Source: DYFC01 sp041658585 (GTDB lineage: Bacteria; Nitrospirota; Thermodesulfovibrionia; Thermodesulfovibrionales; SM23-35). From it: a stretch of 64,000 bases of DNA. This document shows, one piece after another, positions 7,802-15,654 of the stretch. The stretch is from contig JBAZZX010000002.1 in assembly GCA_041658585.1 (NCBI GenBank), positions 62,001 through 126,000 of the forward strand, given 5' to 3'. The notes below the pieces were generated by a model that was not told the origin of the DNA, did not search any database, and saw only the letters and a program-made list of their open reading frames with translations. Both the position numbers and the translations under genes were made by a program. Positions within the stretch are counted from its first letter, which is position 1, and every line of letters begins with the position of its first letter.

Positions 7802-8574
7802 TTCAATTCTCTGAGTTCCTGAAACAGGGCGTCGATCTGTTCTTCCGGCGCGCCTTCGAGCATCTTTCTTCCTGATCTTGCTTCAGGCGTAAATATATTT
7901 TTCACCTGTGTCGGCGAGCCTTTCAAGCCTATATCGTTCTCATCCGCTAAGATATCGGAGGCGCCCCACTTTTGAATGACCGCCTTTTTCGCAGCCATCT
8001 TTCCTTTCAGGGACGGAAGTCTCGGCTCATTCAGCTCCTTTACCACGGTCAAAAGCACGGGGAACGGCGACTCGACAACATCATATCCTTCGTCCATCAT
8101 TCTCTGCACCCGGATAGAACTTTCATTAACATCCTCTATTTTTCTGACATAAGATATATGAGGTATATTCAGGAACTCTGCCGTTTCCGGACCGACCTGG
8201 GCCGTATCTCCGTCAATCGCCTGTTTGCCGCAAATGATGATATCCGCCCCGAGTTTCCCGATTGCCTTTGAGAGTGTAAATGACGTCGCCCACGTATCGG
8301 AACCTGCAAAGGCCCTGTCGCAGAGGAGCAAACTATCGTCGGCGCCCATTGATATTGCATCTCTTAGAGCAGACTCTGCCTGTAGAGGTCCCATTGTAAT
8401 CACGGTAACCTTCCCCCCCGTCTTTTCCCTTATATTTAGCCCCGCTTCAATGGCATGCATGTCAAACGGGTTGATAATGCTCGGCACTCCTTCCCTGATA
8501 AGAGTTCCGGTCTCCGGATTAATCCTTACCTCTGCAGTATCCGGCACCTGCTTGATGCAGACAACTATTTTCAT
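7792..8574 (-). CDS. etfB: Electron transfer flavoprotein beta subunit, bifurcating-type signature
   Basis: The 260-residue reading begins at MKIVVCIKQVPDT (ATG 8574, with GGAGAGGAT upstream). An ATG 18 nt earlier adds an atypical extension. Family blocks are INPFDMHAIEAGL, VITMGPLQAESALRDAISMGADD and CGKQAIDGDTAQVGPETAEFL. The DGDTAQVGP form of the nucleotide loop is, from family knowledge, the one seen in electron-bifurcating ETFs, where beta binds FAD, as opposed to the AMP-binding mitochondrial-type loop. Together with the ferredoxin-fused alpha subunit this suggests energy-converting electron transfer. That functional class is an inference. Confidence 0.94.
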   Translation of the reverse strand: MKIVVCIKQVPDTAEVRINPETGTLIREGVPSIINPFDMHAIEAGLNIREKTGGKVTVITMGPLQAESALRDAISMGADDSLLLCDRAFAGSDTWATSFTLSKAIGKLGADIIICGKQAIDGDTAQVGPETAEFLNIPHISYVRKIEDVNESSIRVQRMMDEGYDVVESPFPVLLTVVKELNEPRLPSLKGKMAAKKAVIQKWGASDILADENDIGLKGSPTQVKNIFTPEARSGRKMLEGAPEEQIDALFQELRELKCL

Positions 8575-8600
8575 ATGAACTATCCTCTCCAATAACTAAT

Positions 8601-8671
8601 TTGTCATGCTGAACTCGTTTCAGCATCTCGAAAACCCGCGGCGAGATCCTGAAATGAATTCAGGATAACGG
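8601..8671. repeat. Palindromic intergenic repeat (GTCATGCTGAAC type)
   Basis: Imperfect inverted arms of about 28 bp (TTGTCATGCTGAACTCG... and ...GAATTCAGGATAACGG) flank a short GC-rich loop. This is a widespread class of bacterial intergenic palindrome. It lies directly upstream of etfB and could act as a structured RNA end or a roadblock. It is the first of several repeats filling 8575-9215. Confidence 0.6.
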
Positions 8672-8697
8672 AATGATCCCTGCATAACCGTCTAAAC

Positions 8698-8916
8698 TAA
8701 CCCGGATTATTCTCAAATTTTCCCGATTGAACCAAGGATAGAGTATTTTCGCTTTCTCCTCGGCGAATCTGCCTGAGGCGGACATTCTCGGTCGTTCCTC
8801 CCTGCGAGGCTTTTGCCTCTCTATTTTCTAATACTGTATTTGACTATCGGCAAAAAAAACCGCTCAAATACTCTATCCTCGGTTGCTGTTGCCCTTTTTA
8901 TGAATAATCCGGGCTA
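8698..8916. repeat. Inverted-repeat element, family A, copy 1
   Basis: Bounded by TAACCCGGATTATTC at the left and GAATAATCCGGGCTA at the right. The interior (CGGTCGTTCCTCCCTGCGAG block, then the poly-A/GCCGATAGTC-like block) matches the element at 26095-26284 in the opposite orientation. This copy is about 29 bp longer through an extra CGGCGAATCTGCCTGAGGCG segment. No ORF. The long self-complementary interior suggests a non-autonomous, MITE-like element. Confidence 0.78.
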
Positions 8917-8996
8917 CCCGGTTTGTTATTATACGATGTTGATTTTATTGATGTAAAGAAATGGATCATCTTATATTTTTTATCTTTTGCAGCATT

Positions 8997-9045
8997 TGCC
9001 GACCATTGCAAAAGAAGCACTCGGTTTGAAAGGGAGACATATTCT
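8997..9045. repeat. Family B repeat, left-end fragment
   Basis: CATTGCAAAAGAAGCACTCG followed by GTTTGAAAGGGAGACAT matches the left ends of the two full B copies. The remainder is replaced by a family C element starting at 9049, so B appears to have been interrupted or truncated by C. Confidence 0.6.
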
Positions 9046-9048
9046 AAC

Positions 9049-9213
9049 ACCCTCCCCTTTATCCCCTCCCCTCAAGGGAGGGGCGATTCTTAAGTCCCCT
9101 CTCCCTTTTCTCCCCGTCCCGAAGGCTTTCGGGACTGAGTGCGGAGAGGGGAGAGGGCAAGGGTGAGGGTGTAATGTAGTCTTACTTCTTATGCACTCAT
9201 TAGTAGTAATTGC
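9049..9213. repeat. G/C-skewed palindromic element, family C, copy 1
   Basis: Nested complementary blocks of CCCTCCCC and GGGGAGGG type bounded by ACACCCTC and GAGGGTGT, ending in CTTATGCACTCATTAGTA. The central phrase around 9084-9101 (GGCGATTCTTAAGTCCCC) is found in reverse complement in the element at 43886-44033. It ends just after gspB (stop 9216) and may serve as its transcription terminator. Confidence 0.7.
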
Positions 9214-9215
9214 GT

Positions 9216-10019
9216 TTATTGTTTCTGTCCGATATGTAACCGGTAATTCTTATAATTCAGGATAACGCCGTCAGGCTTGATCTCTTCCACTTTCAGGCCC
9301 TCTGAAATATACTGGCCTTCGCGGAGCGTTTGACCGTTGATCCTTACCATCCTCGAAGCGGGATCTTCAGAATACATGAATATAGACATAGTGACGGCAG
9401 GCAGATTCTGCTGTACTGATGCAGGCAGATCACCCGAATGATAAATCTTCCCCGGTACCGGCGCCGGATCATTTTGGACGGGTTTTACATCAGGGGAGAC
9501 GGTAGAAGGCGCACTTGCCGGAATCTCAGGTTTTAATGCCTGTTGTGATGTTTGAACAGGTTGAGCCGCTTTTTTTACTGCGGGCTGTTCCTGGATTTTG
9601 CTTTGAACAATCGCTTTTTGCACTACCGGCTTTTCTTCTTTCTTTGTCAGAGCAAGAGGCGTCTTGAGTGACTTTTCCAGAGTCGTATTTGTCAGCGGAG
9701 GAACTTCCCGTTTCTTTATCTCAGCCTGAGTAGTTATAGTCCGTGAAACCTCCGGTTGCAAAGATTCTGCGGGTTTAGGTTCACTCTTTTGCAAGTCAAC
9801 GGTAATTGTGACTGTCTTTTCATTCTTTGACTGCCATGGTATCAGCCGGTATGCAGCAAGACCCATACCAAAAATTAATACGGCAAAAATAATATAAGGC
9901 CACACCCGTCTCGTCTTCTTTTCCCGTAATACGGGTTCCTGCACCGTAAGGAGGTCCGGTGCCGTGCCGCGCTGTCTCTCTTTTTCCGACTTTTTCAGGG
10001 CGTCAAGGATATAAGACAT
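9216..10019 (-). CDS. gspB: GspB-like general secretion pathway protein
   Basis: 267 residues. A short cytoplasmic start MSYILDALKKSEKERQRG is diagnostic of GspB/ExeB-type proteins. It is followed by one membrane helix (about 41-60), a long Lys/Pro/Gln-rich periplasmic linker (70-195), and a C-terminal GspB domain (LPAVTMSIFMYSEDPASRMVRI to LHIGQKQ). GspB works with the GspA ATPase to let the secretin multimer pass the peptidoglycan. The gspA gene lies 5 nt upstream. No secretin gene is in the window, so the secretion or pilus system served is unknown. Confidence 0.88.
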   Translation of the reverse strand: MSYILDALKKSEKERQRGTAPDLLTVQEPVLREKKTRRVWPYIIFAVLIFGMGLAAYRLIPWQSKNEKTVTITVDLQKSEPKPAESLQPEVSRTITTQAEIKKREVPPLTNTTLEKSLKTPLALTKKEEKPVVQKAIVQSKIQEQPAVKKAAQPVQTSQQALKPEIPASAPSTVSPDVKPVQNDPAPVPGKIYHSGDLPASVQQNLPAVTMSIFMYSEDPASRMVRINGQTLREGQYISEGLKVEEIKPDGVILNYKNYRLHIGQKQ

Positions 10020-10024
10020 GGCTA

Positions 10025-11635
10025 TTAAGCCTCCCTTTTTTTCATCAGCTTCGGTTCGTCGCTACCCGCTTTATTGTTTAAATAAATAATCGTCCTTGGG
10101 CCTACAAAACCGAAGGACGGAATACCTTCATCCTGCTGGAATTTTTTTATCTGATTAACAAGTATTTCATTATAGACCGGGTTTTTAGTATCAAGCGGTT
10201 TTCGGCCCTGAATTGCCGCCAATTTATTTTCAAGCCACGCAATGACCGGGCTTCGGTCACCGGGATACAGAATACCTTTGTAATCCGGGGGTATCTGCCA
10301 CAGGATTAAATAATCATCATGCCGGCGTTTTTTAATCTCCTGAAGATCAACGTTTCTTAGTTCGCCGCCTACTATGCATTGAGCGCTAGCGCCGTTTATT
10401 GTTTTCAGGGCGGCATAATATGCCCTTCCATTTTCATCCCCGAGTTTTATCACGGCAGGTCTGTTCAGGCGAATTAGTTTGTCGAAGCTCATTTTTCCTT
10501 CCAGGCAACGAAGACCTTTGGCAACAACCTGCTCGCAAGCAGTACCGCCGCTCTTGTTTTGGGAAGTGAGGCCCCATTCCTTTAAAAGGGCGTCATAGGC
10601 CATAGACTTGCTCCTTTCAACGGGAAGGGTTGACGGCCATTCTATAGTATCAAACTGCACGATTGCCGGAGCGGCTTCTTTAGGCTTTGAAGCAACCGCC
10701 TGCCGAGTGTTTATCAGCTTAGGTTCCCGGTTGTAATAAACTGCTGCAAGACCGGCTCCGCATACTATCAACAGGAGTATGAGCGCAGCCCATTTTAATG
10801 ATTTCCGGTCGCGTATCCGTATGTCGTGCTCTCCGAATACCTCCCTGACTGCCTTTAGCAGAGTTTTCTTATCAACACAGTCTTTTCCCTGAACATAAGC
10901 GCCGAGGAGAGACCTGTCGCATATAAGGTTAATCAACCGCGGGATTCCTTTACTAAAGCGATAGATATGATCCATGAGGGACCCGGGGAAAAGTATGCTG
11001 TTTGCGCCTGCCGTTTCAAGACGGTAATTCACATAGGGGCCGACTTCATTTTTCTTTAAAGGCTCCAGATGGTAGCGCGCGGTTATCCTCTGTGACAGTT
11101 GCCTGAGTTCGGGCTTTAAGAGCATATCTCTCAGTTCCGGCTGTCCTACCATAATAACCTGAAGAAGCTTCTGCCGGTTTGTTTCAAGGTTGGTGAGCAG
11201 CCTTATCTCTTCAAGGACTTCGGGACTAAGGTTCTGGGCTTCCTCAAGAATGATGACTGTCTTGCGGCCTTTTGAAAAATTCTCAAGGAGATATGAATTT
11301 ATCGTGTCTATAAAGACCTTAATGCTCTTTGTACCCTCGGGATAGGAGATGCGGAGTTCGTCACAAATGGAGGCCAGTAATTCCTCGACAGTAAGTTTCG
11401 GATTATAGATAAAAGCTATGTCGGTTTGTTCAGGCAGCTGCTCCAGAAGGCATCTGCAAACGGTTGTTTTGCCTGTTCCTACCTCGCCGGTAAGCAGGAC
11501 GAAACCGCCTTCACTGTTGATCCCATAGATAAGGTGCGCAAGCGCCTCCCTGTGCTGATCGCCCAGATAAAGAAACCGGGGGTCCGGCGCAATCGAAAAC
11601 GGCAATTCCCTGAGACCAAAATGTTCCTTATACAT
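10025..11635 (-). CDS. gspA: GspA/ExeA-like AAA ATPase with peptidoglycan-binding domain
   Basis: 536 residues: an N-terminal ExeA-type start (MYKEHFGLRELPFSIAPDP), Walker A GEVGTGKTT near 50, Walker B TVIILEEAQNL near 125, sensor region VMVGQPELRD, a transmembrane helix at about 275-295 (WAALILLLIVCGAGLAAVYY), and a periplasmic part ending in a PG_binding_1-like domain (PVIAWLENKLAA to GFVGPRTIIYLN). It hydrolyses ATP at the inner membrane and binds peptidoglycan to promote secretin assembly. A C39-like segment may lie between the helix and the PG domain, but this is not clear. Pairing with gspB supports the call. Confidence 0.92.
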   Translation of the reverse strand: MYKEHFGLRELPFSIAPDPRFLYLGDQHREALAHLIYGINSEGGFVLLTGEVGTGKTTVCRCLLEQLPEQTDIAFIYNPKLTVEELLASICDELRISYPEGTKSIKVFIDTINSYLLENFSKGRKTVIILEEAQNLSPEVLEEIRLLTNLETNRQKLLQVIMVGQPELRDMLLKPELRQLSQRITARYHLEPLKKNEVGPYVNYRLETAGANSILFPGSLMDHIYRFSKGIPRLINLICDRSLLGAYVQGKDCVDKKTLLKAVREVFGEHDIRIRDRKSLKWAALILLLIVCGAGLAAVYYNREPKLINTRQAVASKPKEAAPAIVQFDTIEWPSTLPVERSKSMAYDALLKEWGLTSQNKSGGTACEQVVAKGLRCLEGKMSFDKLIRLNRPAVIKLGDENGRAYYAALKTINGASAQCIVGGELRNVDLQEIKKRRHDDYLILWQIPPDYKGILYPGDRSPVIAWLENKLAAIQGRKPLDTKNPVYNEILVNQIKKFQQDEGIPSFGFVGPRTIIYLNNKAGSDEPKLMKKREA

Positions 11636-11739
11636 AGAACCTATTATGGACTGAAAACTCGAACATCTTCAAGTGCTACGGAAAAAGTTATATGAGATGA
11701 TTGATTAACAAGAGTGTGACTGCTAAGCTATGTAGGTAT

Positions 11740-12201
11740 ATGGGCTTCTTTTCTACAATAAGCCAATATTTGGCAAAGTGTTCGCCGAAGATCTCGGAAG
11801 ACAACAGGATAGCAAGGGTCCGGAACCGCCGGGTGCACATGGCGAATGAAAGGACATTCCTATCCTGGATTAGGACGAGTATCGGAATCATGGCATTTGG
11901 TTTTGTTGTTGAGAAGTTTGGCATTTTTATCAAACAGTTTTCCTATTTCATAAGTAAGGAGCCCGGTCAGAGGATTACATTCGGTCACCCCCCGAGCCCT
12001 GGTTACTCGTCTGTATTGGGAATATGTCTTATCGGTCTCGGCGCTGTGATGGGCGTCCTTGCCTTTATACGGTACAGAAAGGTCGAATGTCAGATCGATG
12101 CAGACACATATCAGCCGTCGTTAATCCTCGATATCCTGCTTACCTTATCACTCTTTGCTATCGGGATCTTCCTGATCATATACCTCGTCCACAGCATTTA
12201 A
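11740..12201 (+). CDS. DUF202 (YidH-like) membrane protein
   Basis: The diagnostic start of the DUF202 domain, MANERTFLSWIRTSIGIMAFG, lies at 11839-11901, with helices following at about 11885-11945, 12005-12065 and 12125-12195. Length after that Met is 121 residues, usual for the family. The frame is open further upstream. I chose the ATG at 11740 because a TTG at 11701 lacks support, but a start at or just before 11839 is equally possible. Function of the family is unknown. It is transcribed divergently from gspA. The gene ends 29 nt before a tRNA-Glu remnant. Confidence 0.8.
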   Translation: MGFFSTISQYLAKCSPKISEDNRIARVRNRRVHMANERTFLSWIRTSIGIMAFGFVVEKFGIFIKQFSYFISKEPGQRITFGHPPSPGYSSVLGICLIGLGAVMGVLAFIRYRKVECQIDADTYQPSLILDILLTLSLFAIGIFLIIYLVHSI

Positions 12202-12230
12202 CGTAAATCATTTTCATAGAAAGGATTTAT

Positions 12231-12276
12231 TGGCGGTCCCAACGGGATTCGAACCCGTGTTTTAGCCTTGAGAGAG
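12231..12276 (-). other. tRNA-Glu(CTC) 3' fragment, probable attachment-site remnant
   Basis: On the minus strand the sequence runs CTCTCAAGGCTAAAACACGG, then GTTCGAATCCCGT, then TGGGACC-G-CCA. That is a 7-nt anticodon loop with CTC, the 3' anticodon stem, a variable loop, a perfect T-arm, the 3' acceptor strand, a G discriminator and an encoded CCA. The sequence 5' of the anticodon stem does not fold with it, so this is only the 3' half. Such halves are left when an integrase inserts at a tRNA 3' end. No intact tRNA-Glu is seen elsewhere in the window. Confidence 0.75.
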
Positions 12277-12336
12277 ATATTTGACTAATTTTTGTAAAAT
12301 GGCCTCCAGCTTGGTTTTACGCTTAACAGATTGTTT

Positions 12337-12438
12337 TTAAATGGCTTTCCAAAATTCTGCATTTTCTGTGTGATTGCCTGTTTTCTGTGCTTTCCGATAT
12401 TTTCTGTCACAATTTGGACACAATTTGGTCACAATCAT
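12337..12438 (-). pseudogene. Possible integrase C-terminal tail
   Basis: A 33-codon open stretch reading MIVTKLCPNCDRKYRKAQKT and ending NAEFWKAI-stop points towards the tRNA remnant. Cys/Lys-rich tails with an ENAEFW ending are what I would expect at the end of some tyrosine integrases placed next to att sites, but there is no catalytic domain upstream. The identification is weak. Confidence 0.25.
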
Positions 12439-12450
12439 TTACCCAAAAGA

Positions 12451-12480
12451 TAACCCCTACCACCGAAGTGATAGGGGTTA
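12451..12480. terminator. Hairpin between att remnant and the cytochrome region
   Basis: TAACCCCTA at 12451-12459 pairs perfectly with TAGGGGTTA at 12472-12480 around a short loop that can extend the stem through CAC/GTG. On the minus strand it is followed by TCTTTT, a weak U-tract, so a terminator for the small ORF and cytochrome transcript is plausible. Confidence 0.5.
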
Positions 12481-12637
12481 AAAGGAAACATCATGTTACC
12501 TTGCAAGATCTTTTCTATTTTTTTCTAAGACAATCCATATGTCTCACAGAAGTCACGTTTTTACGTTATCAGATTATTCCGCTTGTTTCCTCAGAAAATT
12601 AGCATGCTCTACGATCTGACAGGGATGCGGCATGCAC

Positions 12638-12820
12638 CTACAAAGAGTGAGCATTACGATGTGCAAGAAATTGTAAATTTCCCATAGAAATCATCAAGTA
12701 ATTTTCCGGGATAGGTGTACCAGCTTTTATAGTCACTTCAGCTGCATAAATTAACAAACCCAATAATACAAAAAAAATGGGTGAAACCAAAATAAGAATC
12801 TTACTACTTAAATCTTTCAT
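12638..12820 (-). CDS. Small hypothetical membrane-anchored protein
   Basis: 60 codons with one strongly hydrophobic helix (ILILVSPIFFVLLGLLIYAA, about 8-27) and a short polar tail. It lies 50 nt downstream of the cytochrome gene on the same strand, which suggests cotranscription. No convincing ribosome site is seen and no homology is recognised. It may be a membrane tether for the cytochrome, or the remains of a longer gene, since the tail ends abruptly. Confidence 0.35.
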   Translation of the reverse strand: MKDLSSKILILVSPIFFVLLGLLIYAAEVTIKAGTPIPENYLMISMGNLQFLAHRNAHSL

Positions 12821-12870
12821 AACTGTTGTCTATTGGTTTCACTTTCAAAACCTATATTGTCTAACCTTAT

Positions 12871-13614
12871 TCAGTAATACTTGTGGCATCTCTTGCATTT
12901 TTGCCCTGACAAAAAAAGTTTTGCAAAGTTTGAGCTATGAGGATTATGACAACTTGTACAGCCCATTTCTTTCGTCGGGTTTTTGGGGTTAGGCACTCCC
13001 TTGATTGGATGAATATGTCCTGCAGGAAGCGATACTATATGCCTGCCTGTTTCCTGAGCTTTATGACAAACTGCGCAGTAGTCATTTATAGATAGAGAAA
13101 GGAGATATGGTTTCTCACTTGCATGTGGGTTATGGCATCTTCTTCCGCATGAATTCAATGCCACTTTGTGGGTATACTTTTTTGTGAATTTTGCTTTGTC
13201 ATGGCATTTATAACAAAGGTCAGGAGTTTTACTGATAAGAAGACTTTCGAACTGTGATTGGTGGACATTGTGGCAAACAGTACACCTGCCTTCTGCCACA
13301 GGGGCATGTATATATTGGCCTATAAACTTAGATTCTCTGTGGCAATCGTAACAAAGTCCAGGGATATCGTACTTAAGTTTTATGCTATTTTTTTGCTTTG
13401 GATGCTTCTTACCTTGTTCTGCCAAGTGACATGCACCACAGCCTATTTTTGATGCAGAACGGATATTTTTTGTATGCATGGTGAAGTTCTTATGGCATTT
13501 CAAACATTGGTTCTTCTGTGCAGCAAAAGTGCTAAAGGTGAAAGGTTCAAAAGTAAAAAGTAAAAAGACCATGATACTCAGAAGCTTGAGGAGTAATTTA
13601 GATTTTATCGGCAT
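12871..13614 (-). CDS. Periplasmic multiheme c-type cytochrome (nine heme sites, one CX3CH)
   Basis: 247 residues with a signal peptide (hydrophobic stretch about 8-30, ending near FAAQ). Eight CxxCH motifs are visible (CLKCH, CGACH, CYDCH, CTVCH, CYKCH, CAVCH, CTSCH, CKRCH) plus one CGRRCH, which is a CX3CH spacing. The paired NPH/NVH phrases after several motifs are typical of doubled-CXXCH cytochromes. It would carry electrons in the periplasm between a quinol oxidase-type module and a terminal acceptor. No partner oxidoreductase is adjacent, only the small membrane ORF downstream. Upstream DNA is AT-rich and probably holds its promoter. Confidence 0.88.
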   Translation of the reverse strand: MPIKSKLLLKLLSIMVFLLFTFEPFTFSTFAAQKNQCLKCHKNFTMHTKNIRSASKIGCGACHLAEQGKKHPKQKNSIKLKYDIPGLCYDCHRESKFIGQYIHAPVAEGRCTVCHNVHQSQFESLLISKTPDLCYKCHDKAKFTKKYTHKVALNSCGRRCHNPHASEKPYLLSLSINDYCAVCHKAQETGRHIVSLPAGHIHPIKGVPNPKNPTKEMGCTSCHNPHSSNFAKLFLSGQKCKRCHKYY

Positions 13615-14134
13615 AATATTTTATAAAGCACCACTTTTCTTTTTTGTCGAAAAGCTGAATCTATCCAGTTAGGACATATAATATAATTTTTAAATGTAAA
13701 TCCTCAAATAGCAGCTCTGTCTTATTTATTTCAACTGAACTGTGTATGTGAAACAAAATTAAAATATTCAAAGGATTACATAGTAATCAAGAGCGGGTTT
13801 TTGTTGGATGTATCCACTTACAAACAAAATCTCTAAGCCTAAAAAAGTGATGATTTACATAGTCAATCCTACTTAAGTCGGGGATGGAAATTTCATTGAC
13901 TCGAAGCAACTTTCTCCTATAAACCGATATTGTTGCACTTTGATAATAAAATCACATCATGTCTTGCAGGACTCACTCGATGTTTCCTTGAATTAGAAGG
14001 AAACGCCTCTCATCAGCCCTGCTTTGTTTGCTTCAACCGAGAGACCAGCGTAGTACAGTCTGAAACAAACGCTATTTATGGATTTGTGCCTTCTTCCATT
14101 TATTCCCGGAAAAAACAAATGCCGGCCTGATGAG
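13615..14134. other. Non-coding stretch between cytochrome and AAA_14 gene
   Basis: About 520 bp, very AT-rich up to 13,900. I see no supported gene here. A 66-codon plus-strand frame at 13930-14130 has no ribosome site, no recognisable motif and a composition unlike neighbouring genes. The AT-rich part presumably contains the cytochrome promoter on the minus strand. Confidence 0.4.
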
Positions 14135-15358
14135 TCACAACTCTGCAACTGGTAATGCAGTAACTCCGGGGCCAAATGGAAGCCGAATATCTCCGGTGTG
14201 GATTATATATCCCTGTGCTGCCTTATCTCCGAGGTCTTTCTGAAATGTCCTGATGCCTGATGCCATCGCAGATCGTGGGGTTGAGGAAAGTTTGACTTCC
14301 AATGGAACAAGCCGATCGCCGAACTCTACCACTATATCCACCTCTATGCCTGCGGAAGTCCTCCAAAAATACATTCGGGGTTCAATACCGCAATGCATGA
14401 TTCTTTTATATACCTCTGTTACCACTGCCGTCTCAAATATAGCCCCTCCCATAGGGCCTGAAGCCGAATGCTCAGGGTCTCTGAGTCCTGCGAGATAACA
14501 AAGTGTCCCAACATCAGTGAAATATACCTTCGGGGTCTTAACAAGCCGTTTTCCCACATTTGCGAAGTATGGACGCAGAACTATTATCTGATATGTAGCC
14601 TCCAGCACTGAAATCCATGCCTTGACAGTATTAAGCGCAACTCCGAGATCGCGGGAGAGATCCGAAAGATGCAATAGCTGAGCGCTCCGTGCAGCCAGCG
14701 CTCTGATAAAACTCTGGAACTGCGCGAGATCGCCGATCTGGCGTAGCATACGTACGTCTCGTTCCAGATAGGTCTGTATGTAAGACGAATGCCATAGAGT
14801 TATATCCCGCTTCGGATTTGCAGCAAGCTCGGGATAGCTTCCTCTCAGAAACTCCTTCCAGAGGGATTCGGGGAACACTTTTTTATTTTCAGTCTTATTT
14901 TTTTCCGACTCCCATGGAAGATGTTTATGAGGCTGTCCTTCAACCTCCGGTCGGGTAAGGGGAAGAAGCTTAAGAATCGCAGCGCGCCCTGCAAGGGACT
15001 CTGTAATACGCTCCATCACTAACAGGTTCTGTGAACCTGTAATAAAATACTGCCCGTAACTTGCCCTTTTCGAATCTATTTTTTCCTTAATGTATGGAAG
15101 GAGATCCGGGGCATACTGAACCTCATCAAATATCACCGGCGGCGGATACATTTCAATGAAACCGCGGGGGTCTTCAGTGGCAGACATCCTGACATCCGGA
15201 GGCTCAAGCGAAACATATCGGCATCTCTCAGCAAAGAGATGCTTCAGGAGCGTGGTCTTGCCCGATTGGCGCGGACCAACAAGCACCACGGCAGGGAACT
15301 CTTTTGCCGCCTGTCTGATGACGGGCTCTAAAGTGCGCTGAAAATATCGAACAGGCAT
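14135..15358 (-). CDS. AAA_14/DUF4143 ATPase
   Basis: 407 residues. Walker A VGPRQSGKTTLL is near 28-39, Walker B VIFDEVQYAPDLL near 75-87, and a sensor motif YFITGSQNLLVME follows. The C-terminal DUF4143 domain contains the nuclease-like YFWRTSAGIEVDIVVEF...LVPLEVKLS pattern (D and E-x-K), which resembles a PD-(D/E)XK core. These proteins are widespread, mobile and of unknown role. A toxin or DNA-repair role has been guessed. It is divergent from a paralogue at 15655, and both have GCAAATTT boxes upstream. Confidence 0.88.
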   Translation of the reverse strand: MPVRYFQRTLEPVIRQAAKEFPAVVLVGPRQSGKTTLLKHLFAERCRYVSLEPPDVRMSATEDPRGFIEMYPPPVIFDEVQYAPDLLPYIKEKIDSKRASYGQYFITGSQNLLVMERITESLAGRAAILKLLPLTRPEVEGQPHKHLPWESEKNKTENKKVFPESLWKEFLRGSYPELAANPKRDITLWHSSYIQTYLERDVRMLRQIGDLAQFQSFIRALAARSAQLLHLSDLSRDLGVALNTVKAWISVLEATYQIIVLRPYFANVGKRLVKTPKVYFTDVGTLCYLAGLRDPEHSASGPMGGAIFETAVVTEVYKRIMHCGIEPRMYFWRTSAGIEVDIVVEFGDRLVPLEVKLSSTPRSAMASGIRTFQKDLGDKAAQGYIIHTGDIRLPFGPGVTALPVAEL

Positions 15359-15380
15359 AATATTCTCTTTCTACATTATT

Positions 15381-15401
15381 GCATTTTAAATGCAAATTTG
15401 C
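15381..15401. promoter_or_regulatory. Operator-like palindromes upstream of the minus-strand AAA_14 gene
   Basis: GCATTTTAAATGC (15381-15393, 6-1-6 palindrome) overlaps GCAAATTTGC (15392-15401, perfect 10-bp palindrome). On the minus strand TTGCAA and AATAAT separated by 17 bp form a plausible promoter across the same bases. The GCAAATTT half-site recurs in front of the divergent gene at 15655. Confidence 0.5.
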
Positions 15402-15594
15402 AAGCCTTGCCGTCTCTTCTGCATAGTCAATTGCATAAACCTGAACGTTACAAAACATGTTCTATCTGTAATTTTTGTCAGGATAGTCAAACAGATGTAA
15501 GTTTGTATTTGAGAGCCAATATTTTTTAAAACTATTTGGTATGCATGAGTGTGGCAACCTCTGAATAGTATTGTTTACTCTTAAAATTTATCCT

Positions 15595-15648
15595 AAAAGC
15601 AAATTTTCAAGCTAATAAATTTGCTTTTAGGCAAATTTATTATATAAT
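15595..15648 (+). promoter_or_regulatory. Promoter with three GCAAATTT half-sites; probable leaderless start
   Basis: AAAAGCAAATTT (15595-15606) is the exact inverse of AAATTTGCTTTT (15617-15628), and a third GCAAATTT lies at 15631-15638. A -35 TTGCTT (15621-15626) and -10 TATAAT (15643-15648) with 16-bp spacing put the expected +1 at or within a base or two of the ATG at 15655. The transcript is probably leaderless and the half-sites cover the promoter. Confidence 0.6.
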
Positions 15649-15654
15649 AAGTTC

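Noticed and set aside
9049..9213. Rho-independent terminator only
   Set aside because: It can terminate gspB, but the same sequence recurs inverted at 43886 with conserved ends, so it is better called a repeat element.
12231..12276. Complete tRNA gene
   Set aside because: The D-arm, 5' acceptor strand and 5' anticodon stem are missing; only the 3' half is present.
13860..13900. CRISPR-repeat-like phrase GTCGGGGATGGAAATTTC
   Set aside because: A single occurrence with no repeated spacing; there is no array in the window and no cas gene.
13930..14130. 66-codon plus-strand frame before the AAA_14 gene
   Set aside because: No ribosome site, no motif, and composition unlike neighbouring genes; treated as non-coding.
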